Counted from the first letter of the stretch, positions 15,571-24,322 are shown. The stretch is DNA of 64,000 nt from an uncultured Bradyrhizobium sp. (GCF_936943645.1 NZ_CAKZJO010000082.1:95398-159397); one strand, 5' to 3'. The notes: a model not told the origin generated them from the sequence alone. Numbers and translations: made by a program.

Positions 15571-15912
15571 ATGAGGCACACTGTCCTGGTTGTTGACGAC
15601 GATCCCGCCGTCCTCGACGTAATCGTGGGCATGCTGGAGGATTTCGGTTGCCAGGTGATCTCCGCCCATAGCGGCGCGGATGCGCTCGAACGGCTCGAGC
15701 AGAACCGGGACATCTCGGTCCTCATCACTGACATCAACATGCCTGGCATGGATGGCCATGAGCTGGCCGAGCTGGCGCGGCGCGCCCGCCCGGAGCTGAA
15801 AATCCTGCAATTGTCGGGACGCGAGCCGCGGCGCGGCGGCCTGCCGATGATCAGGAAGCCGTTCTCGTTCGAGGAACTCGCCGACATCCTGCAGCGAACA
15901 GGCATTTGCTGA
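15571..15912 (+). CDS. CheY-like single-domain response regulator
   Basis: A 113-aa receiver domain without output domain. Acidic pocket Asp10/Asp11, phosphoacceptor Asp54 (LITDINMPGMDG), conserved Ser82 and Lys96 (IRKPFS) are all present, so it should be phosphorylated by a histidine kinase and act through protein contacts. No kinase is adjacent. A hairpin and intergenic repeat follow. Confidence 0.9.
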   Translation: MRHTVLVVDDDPAVLDVIVGMLEDFGCQVISAHSGADALERLEQNRDISVLITDINMPGMDGHELAELARRARPELKILQLSGREPRRGGLPMIRKPFSFEELADILQRTGIC

Positions 15913-15924
15913 CCGCCGCGCCCA

Positions 15925-16014
15925 AAACAAAACCCGCGGCGGATGGCGTCCGCGCGGGTGAACCAAACTTGTCTCGATGATGCCAATATGCCGGTGTTTT
16001 GCCCGACGGGTCAA
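15925..16014 (+). repeat. Hairpin plus 39-bp intergenic repeat, copy 4
   Basis: Hairpin about 15931-15959 (CCCGCGGC and GCGCGGG arms) downstream of the receiver gene, then core 15976-16014 ending TGTTTTGCCCGACGGGTCAA. Confidence 0.75.
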
Positions 16015-16148
16015 CAAGACATCGTGGAAAGAGAAGCCCCTCCTCCCAGCTCTATATGTGGTGCGCAAGGGGCTTGCTTCAAGTCCCCGCCCCTGCCGTA
16101 GAACCCCCGACCCAACGAACATCCAAGGCAACCAACCGAGGGGTCAAC

Positions 16149-17681
16149 ATGCCTGTCCTGCTTCCGACATCCCGTTCGCGCCGCCGCGCCCCGAGCGCTG
16201 ACGCCGCGGTCGAGACGCTGACCGACCACGCCATCGTGATCGCCGGCGGCGGGCCGACCGGCCTGATGCTGGCCGCCGAGCTCGCACTCGCCGATGTCGA
16301 CGTCGCCGTGGTCGAGCGGCGCGCCGACCAGGCGATCGTCGAGACGCGCGCCGGTGGCCTGCACGCACGCACCATCGAGCTGCTCGATCAGCGCGGCGTC
16401 GCCGACCGCTTCCTGCGCGAAGGAGAGATTCTCCAGCTCGCCGGCTTTGCCTGGACCCGGCTCGATATCAGCGATCTCCCCACGCGGCACCCTTACGGGC
16501 TCAAGCTGCGGCAGGCGCGCATCGAGCAAATTCTGGCCGATTGGGCCGAAGAGCTCGGCGTCACCTTCCATCGCAGCCGCGAGGTCACGGGCTTTGCGGA
16601 AGACGAGGCCGGGGTGGATGTGACGCTATCCGATGGCGAGCCGTTGCGTGCCAATTATCTCGTCGGCTGCGACGGCGGCCGCAGCCTGGTGCGCAAGGCT
16701 GCCGGCATCGCATTCCCCGGCGCCGCACCGACGCTGAGCAATCTCATGGCCGAGGTCGAGCTGAGCGAGGCGCCACAGCTCGGCCTGCGCCGCGATGGGC
16801 TCGGCTTTCACGGCCTCAGCAAGACCGAGAGCGGACGCGTGCTGGTCGTATTGACCGAAGCAACGATCGCGCGAACCAGCGAGCCGACCTTGCGCGATCT
16901 CAGCGAGGCCCTTATCGCCGTCTACGACACCGACTTCGGTGTGAAAAATCCCGCCTGGATCTCCCGCTTCACCGATGCGGCGCGGCAGGCCGCATCCTAT
17001 CGCAAGGGCCGCGTGCTGCTCGCCGGTGACGCCGCGCATATCCACCACTCCGTCGGCGGACAAGGTCTTAACCTCGGTGTACAGGACGCCGTCAATCTCG
17101 GCTGGAAGCTGGCGCACGTGGTCAAGGGCATCTCGCCGGAGAGCCTGCTCGACAGTTACCATTCCGAGCGCCATCCCGTGGCCGCGCGCGTCCTGAAGCA
17201 CACCATGGCGCAGATCGCCCTGCTCCGCCGCGGCGACGACGGCCGCAAGGCCGCGCGCGACGCCCTCGCGGAGCTGCTCGCCATGGACGAGCCGCGCCGG
17301 CGCTTCGGCGCGATGATGAGCGGGCTCGACATCGCCTACGATCTCGGCGAAGGCCACGCGCTGCTCGGGCGACGCATGCCGGATCTTGATGTGACGATCG
17401 ACGGACAGACGCGAAAGCTATTCACGCTCCTGCACGGCGCGCGGGGCGTGCTGCTCGATTTCGGCCAGCGAAGCGGCATCGACATCGCGCCATGGGCGGA
17501 GCGCGTCGATGTCGTCGATGCCACCTATGGCGGTTCATGGGAGCTTCCGGTGATCGGACAGGTCGCTGCGCCCGACGCCGTACTGGTGCGGCCCGACGGG
17601 CACGTGGCTTGGGCCGGAGACGAGAGCCAGCAAGGGCTCGAGAAGGCATTGATGCGGTGGTTCGGGCCGCCTGCTGGGTAG
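16149..17681 (+). CDS. FAD-dependent class A monooxygenase
   Basis: A 510-aa flavoprotein aromatic hydroxylase (PHBH fold, PgaE/rifampicin-monooxygenase-like). The FAD-binding GGGPTGL is at 33-39, the DG motif (VGCDGGRS) at about 171, and the GD motif LLAGDAAHIHHSVGGQGLNL at about 290. A thioredoxin-like C-terminal region (LHGARGVLLDFG, then VLVRPDGHVAWA) completes the family layout. It uses NAD(P)H and oxygen to hydroxylate an aromatic compound; the substrate cannot be told. ATG 16149 follows GAGGGG. It stands alone between repeats, with no obvious operon partner. Confidence 0.88.
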   Translation: MPVLLPTSRSRRRAPSADAAVETLTDHAIVIAGGGPTGLMLAAELALADVDVAVVERRADQAIVETRAGGLHARTIELLDQRGVADRFLREGEILQLAGFAWTRLDISDLPTRHPYGLKLRQARIEQILADWAEELGVTFHRSREVTGFAEDEAGVDVTLSDGEPLRANYLVGCDGGRSLVRKAAGIAFPGAAPTLSNLMAEVELSEAPQLGLRRDGLGFHGLSKTESGRVLVVLTEATIARTSEPTLRDLSEALIAVYDTDFGVKNPAWISRFTDAARQAASYRKGRVLLAGDAAHIHHSVGGQGLNLGVQDAVNLGWKLAHVVKGISPESLLDSYHSERHPVAARVLKHTMAQIALLRRGDDGRKAARDALAELLAMDEPRRRFGAMMSGLDIAYDLGEGHALLGRRMPDLDVTIDGQTRKLFTLLHGARGVLLDFGQRSGIDIAPWAERVDVVDATYGGSWELPVIGQVAAPDAVLVRPDGHVAWAGDESQQGLEKALMRWFGPPAG

Positions 17682-17713
17682 TGCAGACGACTTCGCAACG
17701 TGTCCTAATGAAG

Positions 17714-17793
17714 AACGCCCGCGGCATCCCGCGAGCTCGATCCGGACATCTCTCAATAATGTCGTTTTACCGGTGTTTTGCCCGACGCATCAA
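17714..17793 (+). repeat. 39-bp intergenic repeat, copy 5 (diverged)
   Basis: A weak GC-rich stem follows the monooxygenase gene. The core 17755-17793 has AATAATGTCG in place of GATGATGCCA but keeps TGTTTTGCCCGACGCATCAA. Confidence 0.65.
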
Positions 17794-17798
17794 ACGAT

Positions 17799-19058
17799 TT
17801 ATTGCGGTGGAAGCAACGGCCGCACCCAGCGCGAGAACCACTCCTCGGCTTCATTGCTCGGCTTGCCTGGACCATCTACGCCGAAGATCGGTGGCGGAAT
17901 GAGGTAGCTTGGTTCGTCCGCGAACGCACCGACCGGCTTGCTCGGCTGCGGTTGGCCGCTGCTAGCACTCGGGAAGGTCCAATTGCCAAACCGCTCGTTG
18001 AATTCCGTGGACGGCAGATATGGCACCGGAGCACTCCCCGCGCTGAACACACTACCCGCGTTCGACTCGTTGACCTGCGTGAGGCGCCGAACGTTCTCGG
18101 GCGGGACTGATCCGCGTGCTGGAGCGTCCGGCATCTTATAAGGGTCTGCCGTCTCGTTGGGCACAGATCCGTTCGTACCGCCCCAATTGCCAAAGCGATC
18201 CGCAAAAGTGCTCGCGCGGGTCGCCGCATCGGTCGAAGAAGCTCCGCCCAGTTGCCGCCCAAAGCTCGATGAGGCCGAAGAGCCGCTGTTCCCGGCTGTG
18301 TTGTCGACGTTAAGTCCGTTGCCTATGGTGTCGAGCGGCGAGGCTCCTGTCGAGAACACTCCTCCGCTGGGAGCGGCGGCGCCCCTCGCCGGGCCGGAAC
18401 TGCTTTCTCCCGCAGTGGCAGCGCGCGTGAGCGCCAACACGGCCATGATGCCAAGCAGCCAAGCGGGAGTGAAGGCAGCCGCTACGCCGACCCCGGCCGC
18501 ACCGGCCAACCAGGGGAGAATATCACGCTCCGGAGATGCGCCTCCAGCCAACGGATTCTCATAGTACGGAGACATCACTCCGGAGTGCGGATCGGATTGG
18601 AGCACAAACGGAGCTGCTGGAGTGGCTGTTGTCGGAGGTAACTGACCGAGCCGCTGTTCACCGGGATCTGGTGCTGGAAATGCCGGCAACGCGCCCGTGA
18701 AGCGCGGATCACTCGGTCCGAGCCCTTCTGGCTCGCTAAGCCACCCGAGAAACGGAGGAAAGAAGGGGGGCGGCAATGGAATGTCTTGCGGGTTGGCCGG
18801 CGTCGTCGGAGGGACCAGGAAATCATCATCGACGGGGGCAAACTTGGAGTACTGCGTTCCGCGCAGATTCTTGTTTTCTGACGTGATCTTGACGTTTGGA
18901 TTACTCTCAATCGCGTCATGCAGCAGTTTCTCTCGTCGCGCATCGTCCCGTATTGTTGACCACAGCAGCAGATGTTCGTGACCCGCCTCCAATCCCTCTT
19001 GTTCAGTATCCCGAATTCCTTTTCGTGCATCCGGATGGATGCTCAACATAGGCCTCAT
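17799..19058 (-). CDS. Mosaic-tail protein downstream of AHH nuclease
   Basis: A 419-aa protein. The N-terminal about 70 residues are charged and helical, then a Pro-rich linker (PPTTPANPQDIPLPPPFFPP), a hydrophobic segment (around 205-235, LPWLAGAAGVGVAAAF and LLGIMAVLAL) and a Ser/Gly-rich tail. The tail carries RFGNWGG, PPENVRRLTQVNESNAG, VFSAGSAPVPYL, RFGNWTF and KPVGAFADEP, motifs also present in the lytic enzyme at 8011-9015 and the 79-aa protein at 7020-7259. It probably belongs to the same phage or toxin-delivery system. ATG 19058 overlaps the AHH gene by 56 bp in another frame; a frameshift joining them is possible. Confidence 0.6.
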   Translation of the reverse strand: MRPMLSIHPDARKGIRDTEQEGLEAGHEHLLLWSTIRDDARREKLLHDAIESNPNVKITSENKNLRGTQYSKFAPVDDDFLVPPTTPANPQDIPLPPPFFPPFLGWLSEPEGLGPSDPRFTGALPAFPAPDPGEQRLGQLPPTTATPAAPFVLQSDPHSGVMSPYYENPLAGGASPERDILPWLAGAAGVGVAAAFTPAWLLGIMAVLALTRAATAGESSSGPARGAAAPSGGVFSTGASPLDTIGNGLNVDNTAGNSGSSASSSFGRQLGGASSTDAATRASTFADRFGNWGGTNGSVPNETADPYKMPDAPARGSVPPENVRRLTQVNESNAGSVFSAGSAPVPYLPSTEFNERFGNWTFPSASSGQPQPSKPVGAFADEPSYLIPPPIFGVDGPGKPSNEAEEWFSRWVRPLLPPQ

Positions 19059-19521
19059 TGCGCTTGATGACCTTTTCGAGAGTCGATTTGAACTCTTCCA
19101 GTGTTTTTCCATCTGGCAAATTTGTATGGAGCTCACCATTGCCGAAACCGATGCGCATTGCGTCCAATAGAGTCCGTATCTTCGCCTCACGCACGTCCGC
19201 TTGGGGAATTTTTGCGATTCGATCGAGAACGCATTTTATAGTGCCGAAGTAAATGTCCGGGTGCCCACCGGCATGCGGCGATAAGCCCATAGCCGCAGCC
19301 AATCGGCGCCCCACTGGCAGATAGATGCCGTTGGCGATGGAGTCGATCCCCAGTTTCTGCTGATCGATGCCATCAAATGCAGGATGACCTCTGAGCAATT
19401 GCGGGATCATACGGTGATAGGCTAAAATTGACATTCTGCCACGACGCTCGATAGCTTCTGGGTGAAATGAATAGGATTGAGCTTCGACAGACCTGGCTCT
19501 GATGCGGTCCAACTGCCGCAC
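19003..19521 (-). CDS. AHH-type HNH nuclease toxin domain (partial)
   Basis: A 172-aa protein. Residues 33-95 match the AHH subgroup of HNH/endonuclease VII-like toxins: YHRMIPQLLRGHPAF (His36), GIDSIANGIYLP (Asn64), then SPHAGGHPDIYF (His83, His87). A helical end with TLEEFKSTLEKVIKR follows. In polymorphic toxins this domain sits at the C-terminus of a long carrier, but here it has no carrier in front: only about 33 further codons are open upstream. So it may be a detached toxin tip. GTG 19521 and ATG 19434 are possible starts. The Imm11-like gene lies upstream. Confidence 0.65.
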   Translation of the reverse strand: MRQLDRIRARSVEAQSYSFHPEAIERRGRMSILAYHRMIPQLLRGHPAFDGIDQQKLGIDSIANGIYLPVGRRLAAAMGLSPHAGGHPDIYFGTIKCVLDRIAKIPQADVREAKIRTLLDAMRIGFGNGELHTNLPDGKTLEEFKSTLEKVIKRNEAYVEHPSGCTKRNSGY

Positions 19522-19777
19522 GCACAGATGCAGCCGCCGCGCGCGCGGATGTTCGGCGCGGCTAAGAGGCTGACTAGAAGCGAGTGCAAGTCCTGATGAG
19601 GGTCGCCCGGGACACGCTTAGGTTATGCTCGGCAAAGGGCGATATTGCCGAGCTAAGGTCCGTGCCGCCGCCCGGGCGCGACAAGCGACACCGGGCCGTG
19701 AGAATTTTAGTTAGGATGCGTTTGACTGCCTTGGCCGCGAATCCAACTCGAAAGTCTTCCGTGGCTCGGCCGAGTGA

Positions 19778-20446
19778 TCATCGGGAGGGAGAAGCCTTAC
19801 GTCGCCTTGGGAGTGTTAGCATCGGGAGATAGGACGCGTCTTCGAACAGCACACCCCTGAGTCCCGCCGATTTCCAAGCGTCCTTCAGAACTTGGTCGCA
19901 TATGATACGCAGCTCAGCGTGCGCCATTCGAAATACATGCGCATCACCGACCAGTTCTTCCTTGAAAACGAGTTCGACATCCCCAAAAAAATCGTAGCAC
20001 TTCTGACCGAAGTCCCGGGCGGCCGGATCGTCAGAAATCCCGATCTCCAGCTTTGATCGTTCCTCGTCCACTGCGTCGAGAAAACGCCGAACGTCGCAGA
20101 ACCAGTACCGAGGTCCATCCCAGACTCCGTTCTGAACATCAACGTCGCAGGCAAGGAAAGAAAACGCCTCGGGGTCGACGGCTTCGAACACGCTTTTCGC
20201 CCGGTCAGAGATCAGCCACAACCCGTACCAGCCCTCACAGTCTCGAGGCCGACGACTTTTCCGATCAAGTGTGATACGCGGCGTCGGCCCGGTAAAATTC
20301 GACAAGTGCCCCAAACCCAGACGAACATGGCTATTGTCAGTGATTTGACATCTAATAGCATCGCCTGTTCGATAAAAATCCATCTGGTAGAACTTACGCT
20401 CCCGCAAGGAGGAGCGTTTGCTTCGCTTCGGCTGTCCATTACTCAT
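19778..20446 (-). CDS. Imm11/DUF1629-like immunity protein
   Basis: A 222-aa protein. The family pattern is clear: an FYQMDFYRTG start, LISDRAKSVFEAVDPEAFSF, a short strand with YWFCDVRRFLDAVDEERS, VGDAHVFRMAHAELRIICDQ and LKDAWKSAGLRGVLFEDAS. Imm11-type proteins protect against co-encoded nuclease or other toxins. Here the gene is 256 bp upstream of the AHH nuclease on the same strand, the reverse of the usual toxin-then-immunity order. ATG 20446 has only a weak ribosome binding site. The pairing with AHH is inferred. Confidence 0.7.
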   Translation of the reverse strand: MSNGQPKRSKRSSLRERKFYQMDFYRTGDAIRCQITDNSHVRLGLGHLSNFTGPTPRITLDRKSRRPRDCEGWYGLWLISDRAKSVFEAVDPEAFSFLACDVDVQNGVWDGPRYWFCDVRRFLDAVDEERSKLEIGISDDPAARDFGQKCYDFFGDVELVFKEELVGDAHVFRMAHAELRIICDQVLKDAWKSAGLRGVLFEDASYLPMLTLPRRRKASPSR

Positions 20447-20559
20447 CTGAATATACCAGCTGTTCGAGGCTTCGACGGAATGAACATCTGAGGTTGTTCA
20501 ATCGAAAGAGCGTTTGGACTTGATGACGATCATGGGCGCATGCCCTGAACGTGTCACAA

Positions 20560-20640
20560 AAAAAGCCCGCGGCGCACTGCGGGCATTTTTCAAATCTTGC
20601 CGATGATGCCACTCTGGCAGTGTTTTGCCCGACGTGTCAA
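20560..20640 (+). repeat. Hairpin plus 39-bp intergenic repeat, copy 6
   Basis: Hairpin about 20564-20587 (GCCCGC/GCGGGC arms, A-run before and T-run after, so usable from both strands) then core 20602-20640 ending TGTTTTGCCCGACGTGTCAA. On the minus strand it could terminate the DUF4261 gene. Confidence 0.75.
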
Positions 20641-20686
20641 ACTATCGATCTCGCGGGATTCAACGGCAAGCATGAGCTTGTCAACA

Positions 20687-21466
20687 TCAGTGCTTGAACT
20701 CATCAACGCAGTAAAACACCGGCAGTCCGCCAAACACATCGGAGTTCCTGTGACGCACCTGAATGCGCTCGCTCGCACTTGCCCCGATGGTGTCGCCGTC
20801 CTTCACCACGCTGCCGTGTTCGATCAGATACACGGAAAGGCCGGCCACCTTGTCGAACAATTCCGGAAGCGTGAGCTTGCCGGTCACGAACTCGATCTCA
20901 CGGTCGACGAAGGCCGCCAGCCCCATCGTGACCGCGCCGATCTTGGCGCCTGACCGGAACGGCAGAATGTCGACCCACAGCCTGAAGGGGTAGTCGGGAT
21001 ATGGTGCGAACGAATAGCTGGACGTCTCGAGCCAGAGGTCGGCGGCCCGCGCGACCCGGCCTGCCCACACCACGCCGCAAGCTTCCGGCATCGTCGCAAT
21101 CAACGCGCCGATGACCGCCGTCGTGATGCGCGCCGCGACCAGCGGCTGCTCGCTCTTTCCGAGCATCGAGACGATCACGTGACCGCGATGCCGGGCGGCC
21201 ACCGCCTTGCTCTCCGGCCAATTCGTGGCAGCGCGCGCCCAGAGCCCCTGGTCGTGCGGAATGGGCGCCGGCATCGGCATGACGGCAACGAGCTCTGTGC
21301 CGCAGCGAATGAGCGGTGAGTTTGCCGGAGCCTTGTGTGCACCTCCGTCGTCCTCCGCCTTCGTTGCCAATTCCGGGTGTCGGTCGTGAAGTATTTTGGC
21401 GACCGCTGACATGTCCGGCGTCACCGGATCGTCCAATAAGACGACGGCGAGAAGCGAGCTACTCAT
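20687..21466 (-). CDS. DUF4261-domain protein
   Basis: A 259-aa protein. The C-terminal domain (about 160-250: TMGLAAFVDREIEFV, LPELFDKVAGLSVYLIEHG, VKDGDTIGASASERIQVRH) matches DUF4261, found near toxin-immunity and secretion-type loci. The N-terminus (SSLLAVVLLDDPVTPD) resembles an immunity-type beta-alpha fold. No signal peptide. It lies near the AHH/Imm11 cluster and shares its strand, which makes an accessory or immunity role plausible, but the biochemical function is unknown. Confidence 0.75.
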   Translation of the reverse strand: MSSSLLAVVLLDDPVTPDMSAVAKILHDRHPELATKAEDDGGAHKAPANSPLIRCGTELVAVMPMPAPIPHDQGLWARAATNWPESKAVAARHRGHVIVSMLGKSEQPLVAARITTAVIGALIATMPEACGVVWAGRVARAADLWLETSSYSFAPYPDYPFRLWVDILPFRSGAKIGAVTMGLAAFVDREIEFVTGKLTLPELFDKVAGLSVYLIEHGSVVKDGDTIGASASERIQVRHRNSDVFGGLPVFYCVDEFKH

Positions 21467-22151
21467 CGACTGCCCCGCAAAAAATCGTGAACGAATTCAA
21501 CTTGGCCATTCGCCCACAGGTTGAAACGCCACCTGCGTAGAACAAAAGAAGAACACAGTCAATAGGCGCTTTTTGTCTTCGAACTGATGCTTCGCCGAAC
21601 GGCGGCTTCGACCCCGAGCGGAGACATCTAGTTCGATCATCTGCGACGCGACTTTCGTGTATCGCACGCGAACCCGCGCCGCGGCTCGTCTCCCGGCATC
21701 CGCGTCCGACTCGCGCTCCTTCGGCGGCGGCTCCATCGTCTTGCGTTCCCAAGACGTATCGGGCGTCGGCTGTGCCAGCAGCGCGCGAGACTTTGCGCAC
21801 ATTCTCTCGCATGATTTCGGACTGCTGATGGTCGGTAGGCGATGGCCGACAGTCGCATCCCCATGCTCCCTTCGCTCAGCGAGCGGGAGCACGCTTCCTC
21901 TCTCAGCCACCAACTCCTACAGACGAACGCTTTGTTCAAAAGTGCACTTAAGCAACGCTCGCATCAGATGAGTAAGTGGCTCAAAAGGCTCAAGCTTCCC
22001 GGTGAAGATTTAATGTACCGCCATATCAAAAGATACAGACTCTCCGCCGCCGCAGGCGTAGGCTTCGTGCATCACCGCAAGGCCCGTGGCAGAGATCGGT
22101 GATGAGAACGCCAGTTGCGCTCCCGCCCCACTCGAACGAGGGAGCAGCGCC
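21467..22151. other. 685 bp without a supported gene
   Basis: Short overlapping frames on both strands, none with a ribosome binding site and family signal. The minus-strand frame around 21570-21830 (SPKSCERMCAKSRALLAQPT) has some protein-like composition and might be a decayed gene. No repeat copy or RNA gene seen. Confidence 0.4.
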
Positions 22152-22352
22152 ATGCTGAAGCGGCGTCGTTTCAAACAGATCACGACACTCACCGAAAGAC
22201 TCAGCGAGGAAGCCGCGCGCTGCCGCGACGAGGCGCGCACGCTCGCGCCGGGTCGCCGCCGCGAGATGCTGTTGCGCCGGGCGCGGCAGGACGAAATGGC
22301 GATGCAGATCGACGCCTGGCTGCGCTCGCCCGGCCTGAGGGCGCCGACATGA
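22152..22352 (+). CDS. Small helical protein (66 aa)
   Basis: A 66-aa Arg-rich helical protein (TLTERLSEEAARCRDEARTL, then RREMLLRRARQDEMAMQI). ATG 22152 follows GGGAG at good spacing. It is of the small rhizobial type in which a helix pair carries RCREEAR-like motifs; function unknown. Its stop overlaps the next start (ATGA), so the two form a coupled pair. Confidence 0.65.
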   Translation: MLKRRRFKQITTLTERLSEEAARCRDEARTLAPGRRREMLLRRARQDEMAMQIDAWLRSPGLRAPT

Positions 22353-22576
22353 CGCAACAATATCGCGCTTATCTCGTCGGCGAAGACGGCGTCTTCCGTT
22401 CGGCCGAGGCCTTCGAGGCCGCATCCGACGAATCCGCCCTCACCTTCGCCCGGCAGTTCACCCGGCTCGGCAAGGTCGAGGTCTGGCAGCTCGGCCGCAA
22501 GATCGCGGTGCGGGAGTCCGGGCAATCGTTTCCGCCGCCGGCGACGCAAACCTTGCCGCCCTTGACGCGTCAGTGA
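22349..22576 (+). CDS. Small protein (75 aa), coupled to upstream gene
   Basis: Starts MTQQYRAYLVGEDGVFRSAE; ATG overlaps the previous TGA. It has a beta-rich start, a central helix (AASDESALTFARQF), the strand KVEVWQLGRKI, and a Pro-rich end. Resembles small stress-associated proteins of rhizobia; function unknown. It converges with and overlaps the 3' end of the DUF6894 gene by 7 bp. Confidence 0.65.
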   Translation: MTQQYRAYLVGEDGVFRSAEAFEAASDESALTFARQFTRLGKVEVWQLGRKIAVRESGQSFPPPATQTLPPLTRQ

Positions 22577-22836
22577 TCGCCCGATGACCCGGGCGGCCTG
22601 AAGGTCTCGATCGCGAAGGACAGCGTCACCTGCATGACGGGCCCGCTGGCGTCGCGAACGGCGATTTCCATTCTCTGCCTCCCCGCTGCCGGCGCGGAGA
22701 TGATGGCATCCCGCGCCATGTCGCCGACCGATTTGGCGGCCTCGGCCTGGACCGCCCGCATGCTGGACAGATCCAGGCCTTCCTCGTCGAGCGCCGTACC
22801 CCGCTCGTCGGTCAAGTCGAAGTAATACCGCGGCAT
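22570..22836 (-). CDS. DUF6894-family protein
   Basis: An 88-aa protein beginning MPRYYFDLTDERGTALDEEG, with a central helix (MRAVQAEAAKSVGDMARDAI) and a terminal strand region (MEIAVRDASGPVMQVTLSF). This is the usual form of DUF6894, abundant in Bradyrhizobium and often stress-associated. The start is set by the conserved MPRYYF. A GGAAACCTTTGT sequence on the minus strand at 22885-22874 could belong to its promoter. Confidence 0.75.
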   Translation of the reverse strand: MPRYYFDLTDERGTALDEEGLDLSSMRAVQAEAAKSVGDMARDAIISAPAAGRQRMEIAVRDASGPVMQVTLSFAIETFRPPGSSGDH

Positions 22837-22973
22837 GTTTTCATGTTCCTCTGCCCTATTAGGCCCGGGGCGGGACAAAGGTTTCCAAAGGCGAAAAAAT
22901 TCTGCCGGGCCACGGCTTCCCGGAAGCGGCCTGTTTCGGCAAGAGCGAGGCTGCGCCAGCCTCGCACGCGCCC

Positions 22974-23222
22974 TCATTCCTCCGCGAGCTTGTGCTCGAT
23001 ATAGGCATCCACCGTTTCGGCGAAGGAGCGTTGCACGCCGACCGCGACATCATGCTGGTCGAGCGCGTCGCGCTGGAGCACGCGCAGGCCGCGCCCGCGG
23101 GCGCTGACCGGCGCGGTGTTGAGATATTGATCGATGGCGCCCTTGGCGAGCGGGATGGCCTTGGGATCGCCCCTGGCGATCAGGAGCCTGAGCAGGCTCT
23201 GGCATTCGGCCAAGCCGGGCAT
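22974..23222 (-). CDS. Small helical protein (82 aa)
   Basis: An 82-aa protein with helices LAECQSLLRLLIARG and AIPLAKGAIDQYLNT and a C-terminal segment (SFAETVDAYIEHKLAE). ATG 23222 follows AAAGG. No known family. It is 12 bp downstream of a 34-aa peptide gene and probably shares its transcript. Confidence 0.55.
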   Translation of the reverse strand: MPGLAECQSLLRLLIARGDPKAIPLAKGAIDQYLNTAPVSARGRGLRVLQRDALDQHDVAVGVQRSFAETVDAYIEHKLAEE

Positions 23223-23234
23223 GGAATCGGCCTT

Positions 23235-23339
23235 TCACCTTTGCTGCGATTTCGGCTTCGGCCGCTTCACCGGCTGGGTGTGGGTGCCGAACAGCGCCAG
23301 CAGGAACGCGACTTCTTCCTTCGAACCGATCTGGATCAT
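23235..23339 (-). CDS. 34-aa peptide
   Basis: Starts MIQIGSKEEVAFLLALFGTH and ends with a basic tail (KRPKPKSQQR). GGAGATCATC precedes the ATG, and the next gene follows after 12 bp. Probably real because of its ribosome binding site and coding composition; function unknown. Confidence 0.5.
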   Translation of the reverse strand: MIQIGSKEEVAFLLALFGTHTQPVKRPKPKSQQR

Positions 23340-23551
23340 GATGATCTCCTTTTCGCTCCGTTGGTCGAGGCCCGGAGCGAAGGAGTTCAGGGCAATCGGG
23401 TTTCAGCACTGTTTCAACCGTGTTTCGTCGCGCCCTGGCATCAGGTCCCGCCTGCTTGTGTACACAATTGAACATCGCTGCACGCTTCTCGGTTCCTTAA
23501 CGGGTGCTGCGTAACGTCCACGCCATTGCAGGACTTGCGGGAGTATTCGGG

Positions 23552-24322
23552 ATGGTCGTGAAGTGCGCAGGATGCGCTGACGGAACGGAGCTGCCGTTCG
23601 AATTCAAGATGGCGTTTCAGCCGATCGTCGACGTCGCCGCGCAGCGGATCTGGGGCTATGAAGCGCTGGTGCGTGGCCCGGGCGGCGAGAGCGCGCACAG
23701 CGTGCTGAGCCAGCTCACCGACGAGCAGCTCTACCGCTTCGACCAGGCCGCCCGCGTCATGGCGATCGAAACCGCAGGCAGGCTGTTTACGGATCCGCAC
23801 GCACGGCTCTCGATCAACTTCATGCCGAATGCCGTCTACGAGCCGCGCGCCTGCATCCAGAAATCGCTGCAAGCCGCGCGACGCGCCAATTTCCCCGCGG
23901 CCAATCTGATGTTCGAGTTCACCGAGAACGAGCGGATGAGCGACCCCGCGCATGTCGAGAACATCGTGCAGTCCTACAAGGCGCTCGGCTTCTGGACGGC
24001 GCTGGACGATTTCGGCGCGGGCTATGCCGGCCTCGGCCTGTTGGCCCGGCTGCAGCCGAACCTGATCAAGATCGACATGGAGCTGCTGCGCGACATCCAT
24101 CTCAGCCATCCCAAGCAGGTCATCGTCGCCGGCCTTGCCGGAATGGCGCGCGCGCTCGATATCACGGTGCTGGCCGAGGGCGTCGAGAACGAGGCCGAGC
24201 TCACCACCCTGCGCGCCGCGGGGATTTCGCTGTTTCAGGGCTATCATTTCGCAAGGCCCGGCTTCATGTCGCTGCCGACGGTGCGTGGGCTCGAGCCGAC
24301 GGCCGTGTCGCTCGCCGGGTGA
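23552..24322 (+). CDS. EAL-domain cyclic-di-GMP phosphodiesterase
   Basis: A 256-aa stand-alone EAL protein with no GGDEF, membrane or sensor domain. EAL is at 37-39 (GYEALVRG), followed by NFMPNAVYEP, FEFTENERM (metal Glu), the LDDFGAGYAGLGLL loop, IKIDMELL, and AEGVENEAEL with GISLFQGYHFARP. All metal and catalytic positions I can identify are present, so it should hydrolyse cyclic di-GMP. ATG 23552 has GGGAG eight bases upstream; a GTG at 23504 is less likely. A strong terminator follows at 24371. Confidence 0.88.
   Translation: MVVKCAGCADGTELPFEFKMAFQPIVDVAAQRIWGYEALVRGPGGESAHSVLSQLTDEQLYRFDQAARVMAIETAGRLFTDPHARLSINFMPNAVYEPRACIQKSLQAARRANFPAANLMFEFTENERMSDPAHVENIVQSYKALGFWTALDDFGAGYAGLGLLARLQPNLIKIDMELLRDIHLSHPKQVIVAGLAGMARALDITVLAEGVENEAELTTLRAAGISLFQGYHFARPGFMSLPTVRGLEPTAVSLAG

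Noticed and set aside
19584..19832. 82-aa plus-strand frame between the AHH and Imm11-like genes
   Set aside because: No ribosome binding site, Arg-rich composition, and overlap with the Imm11-like gene's 3' end.
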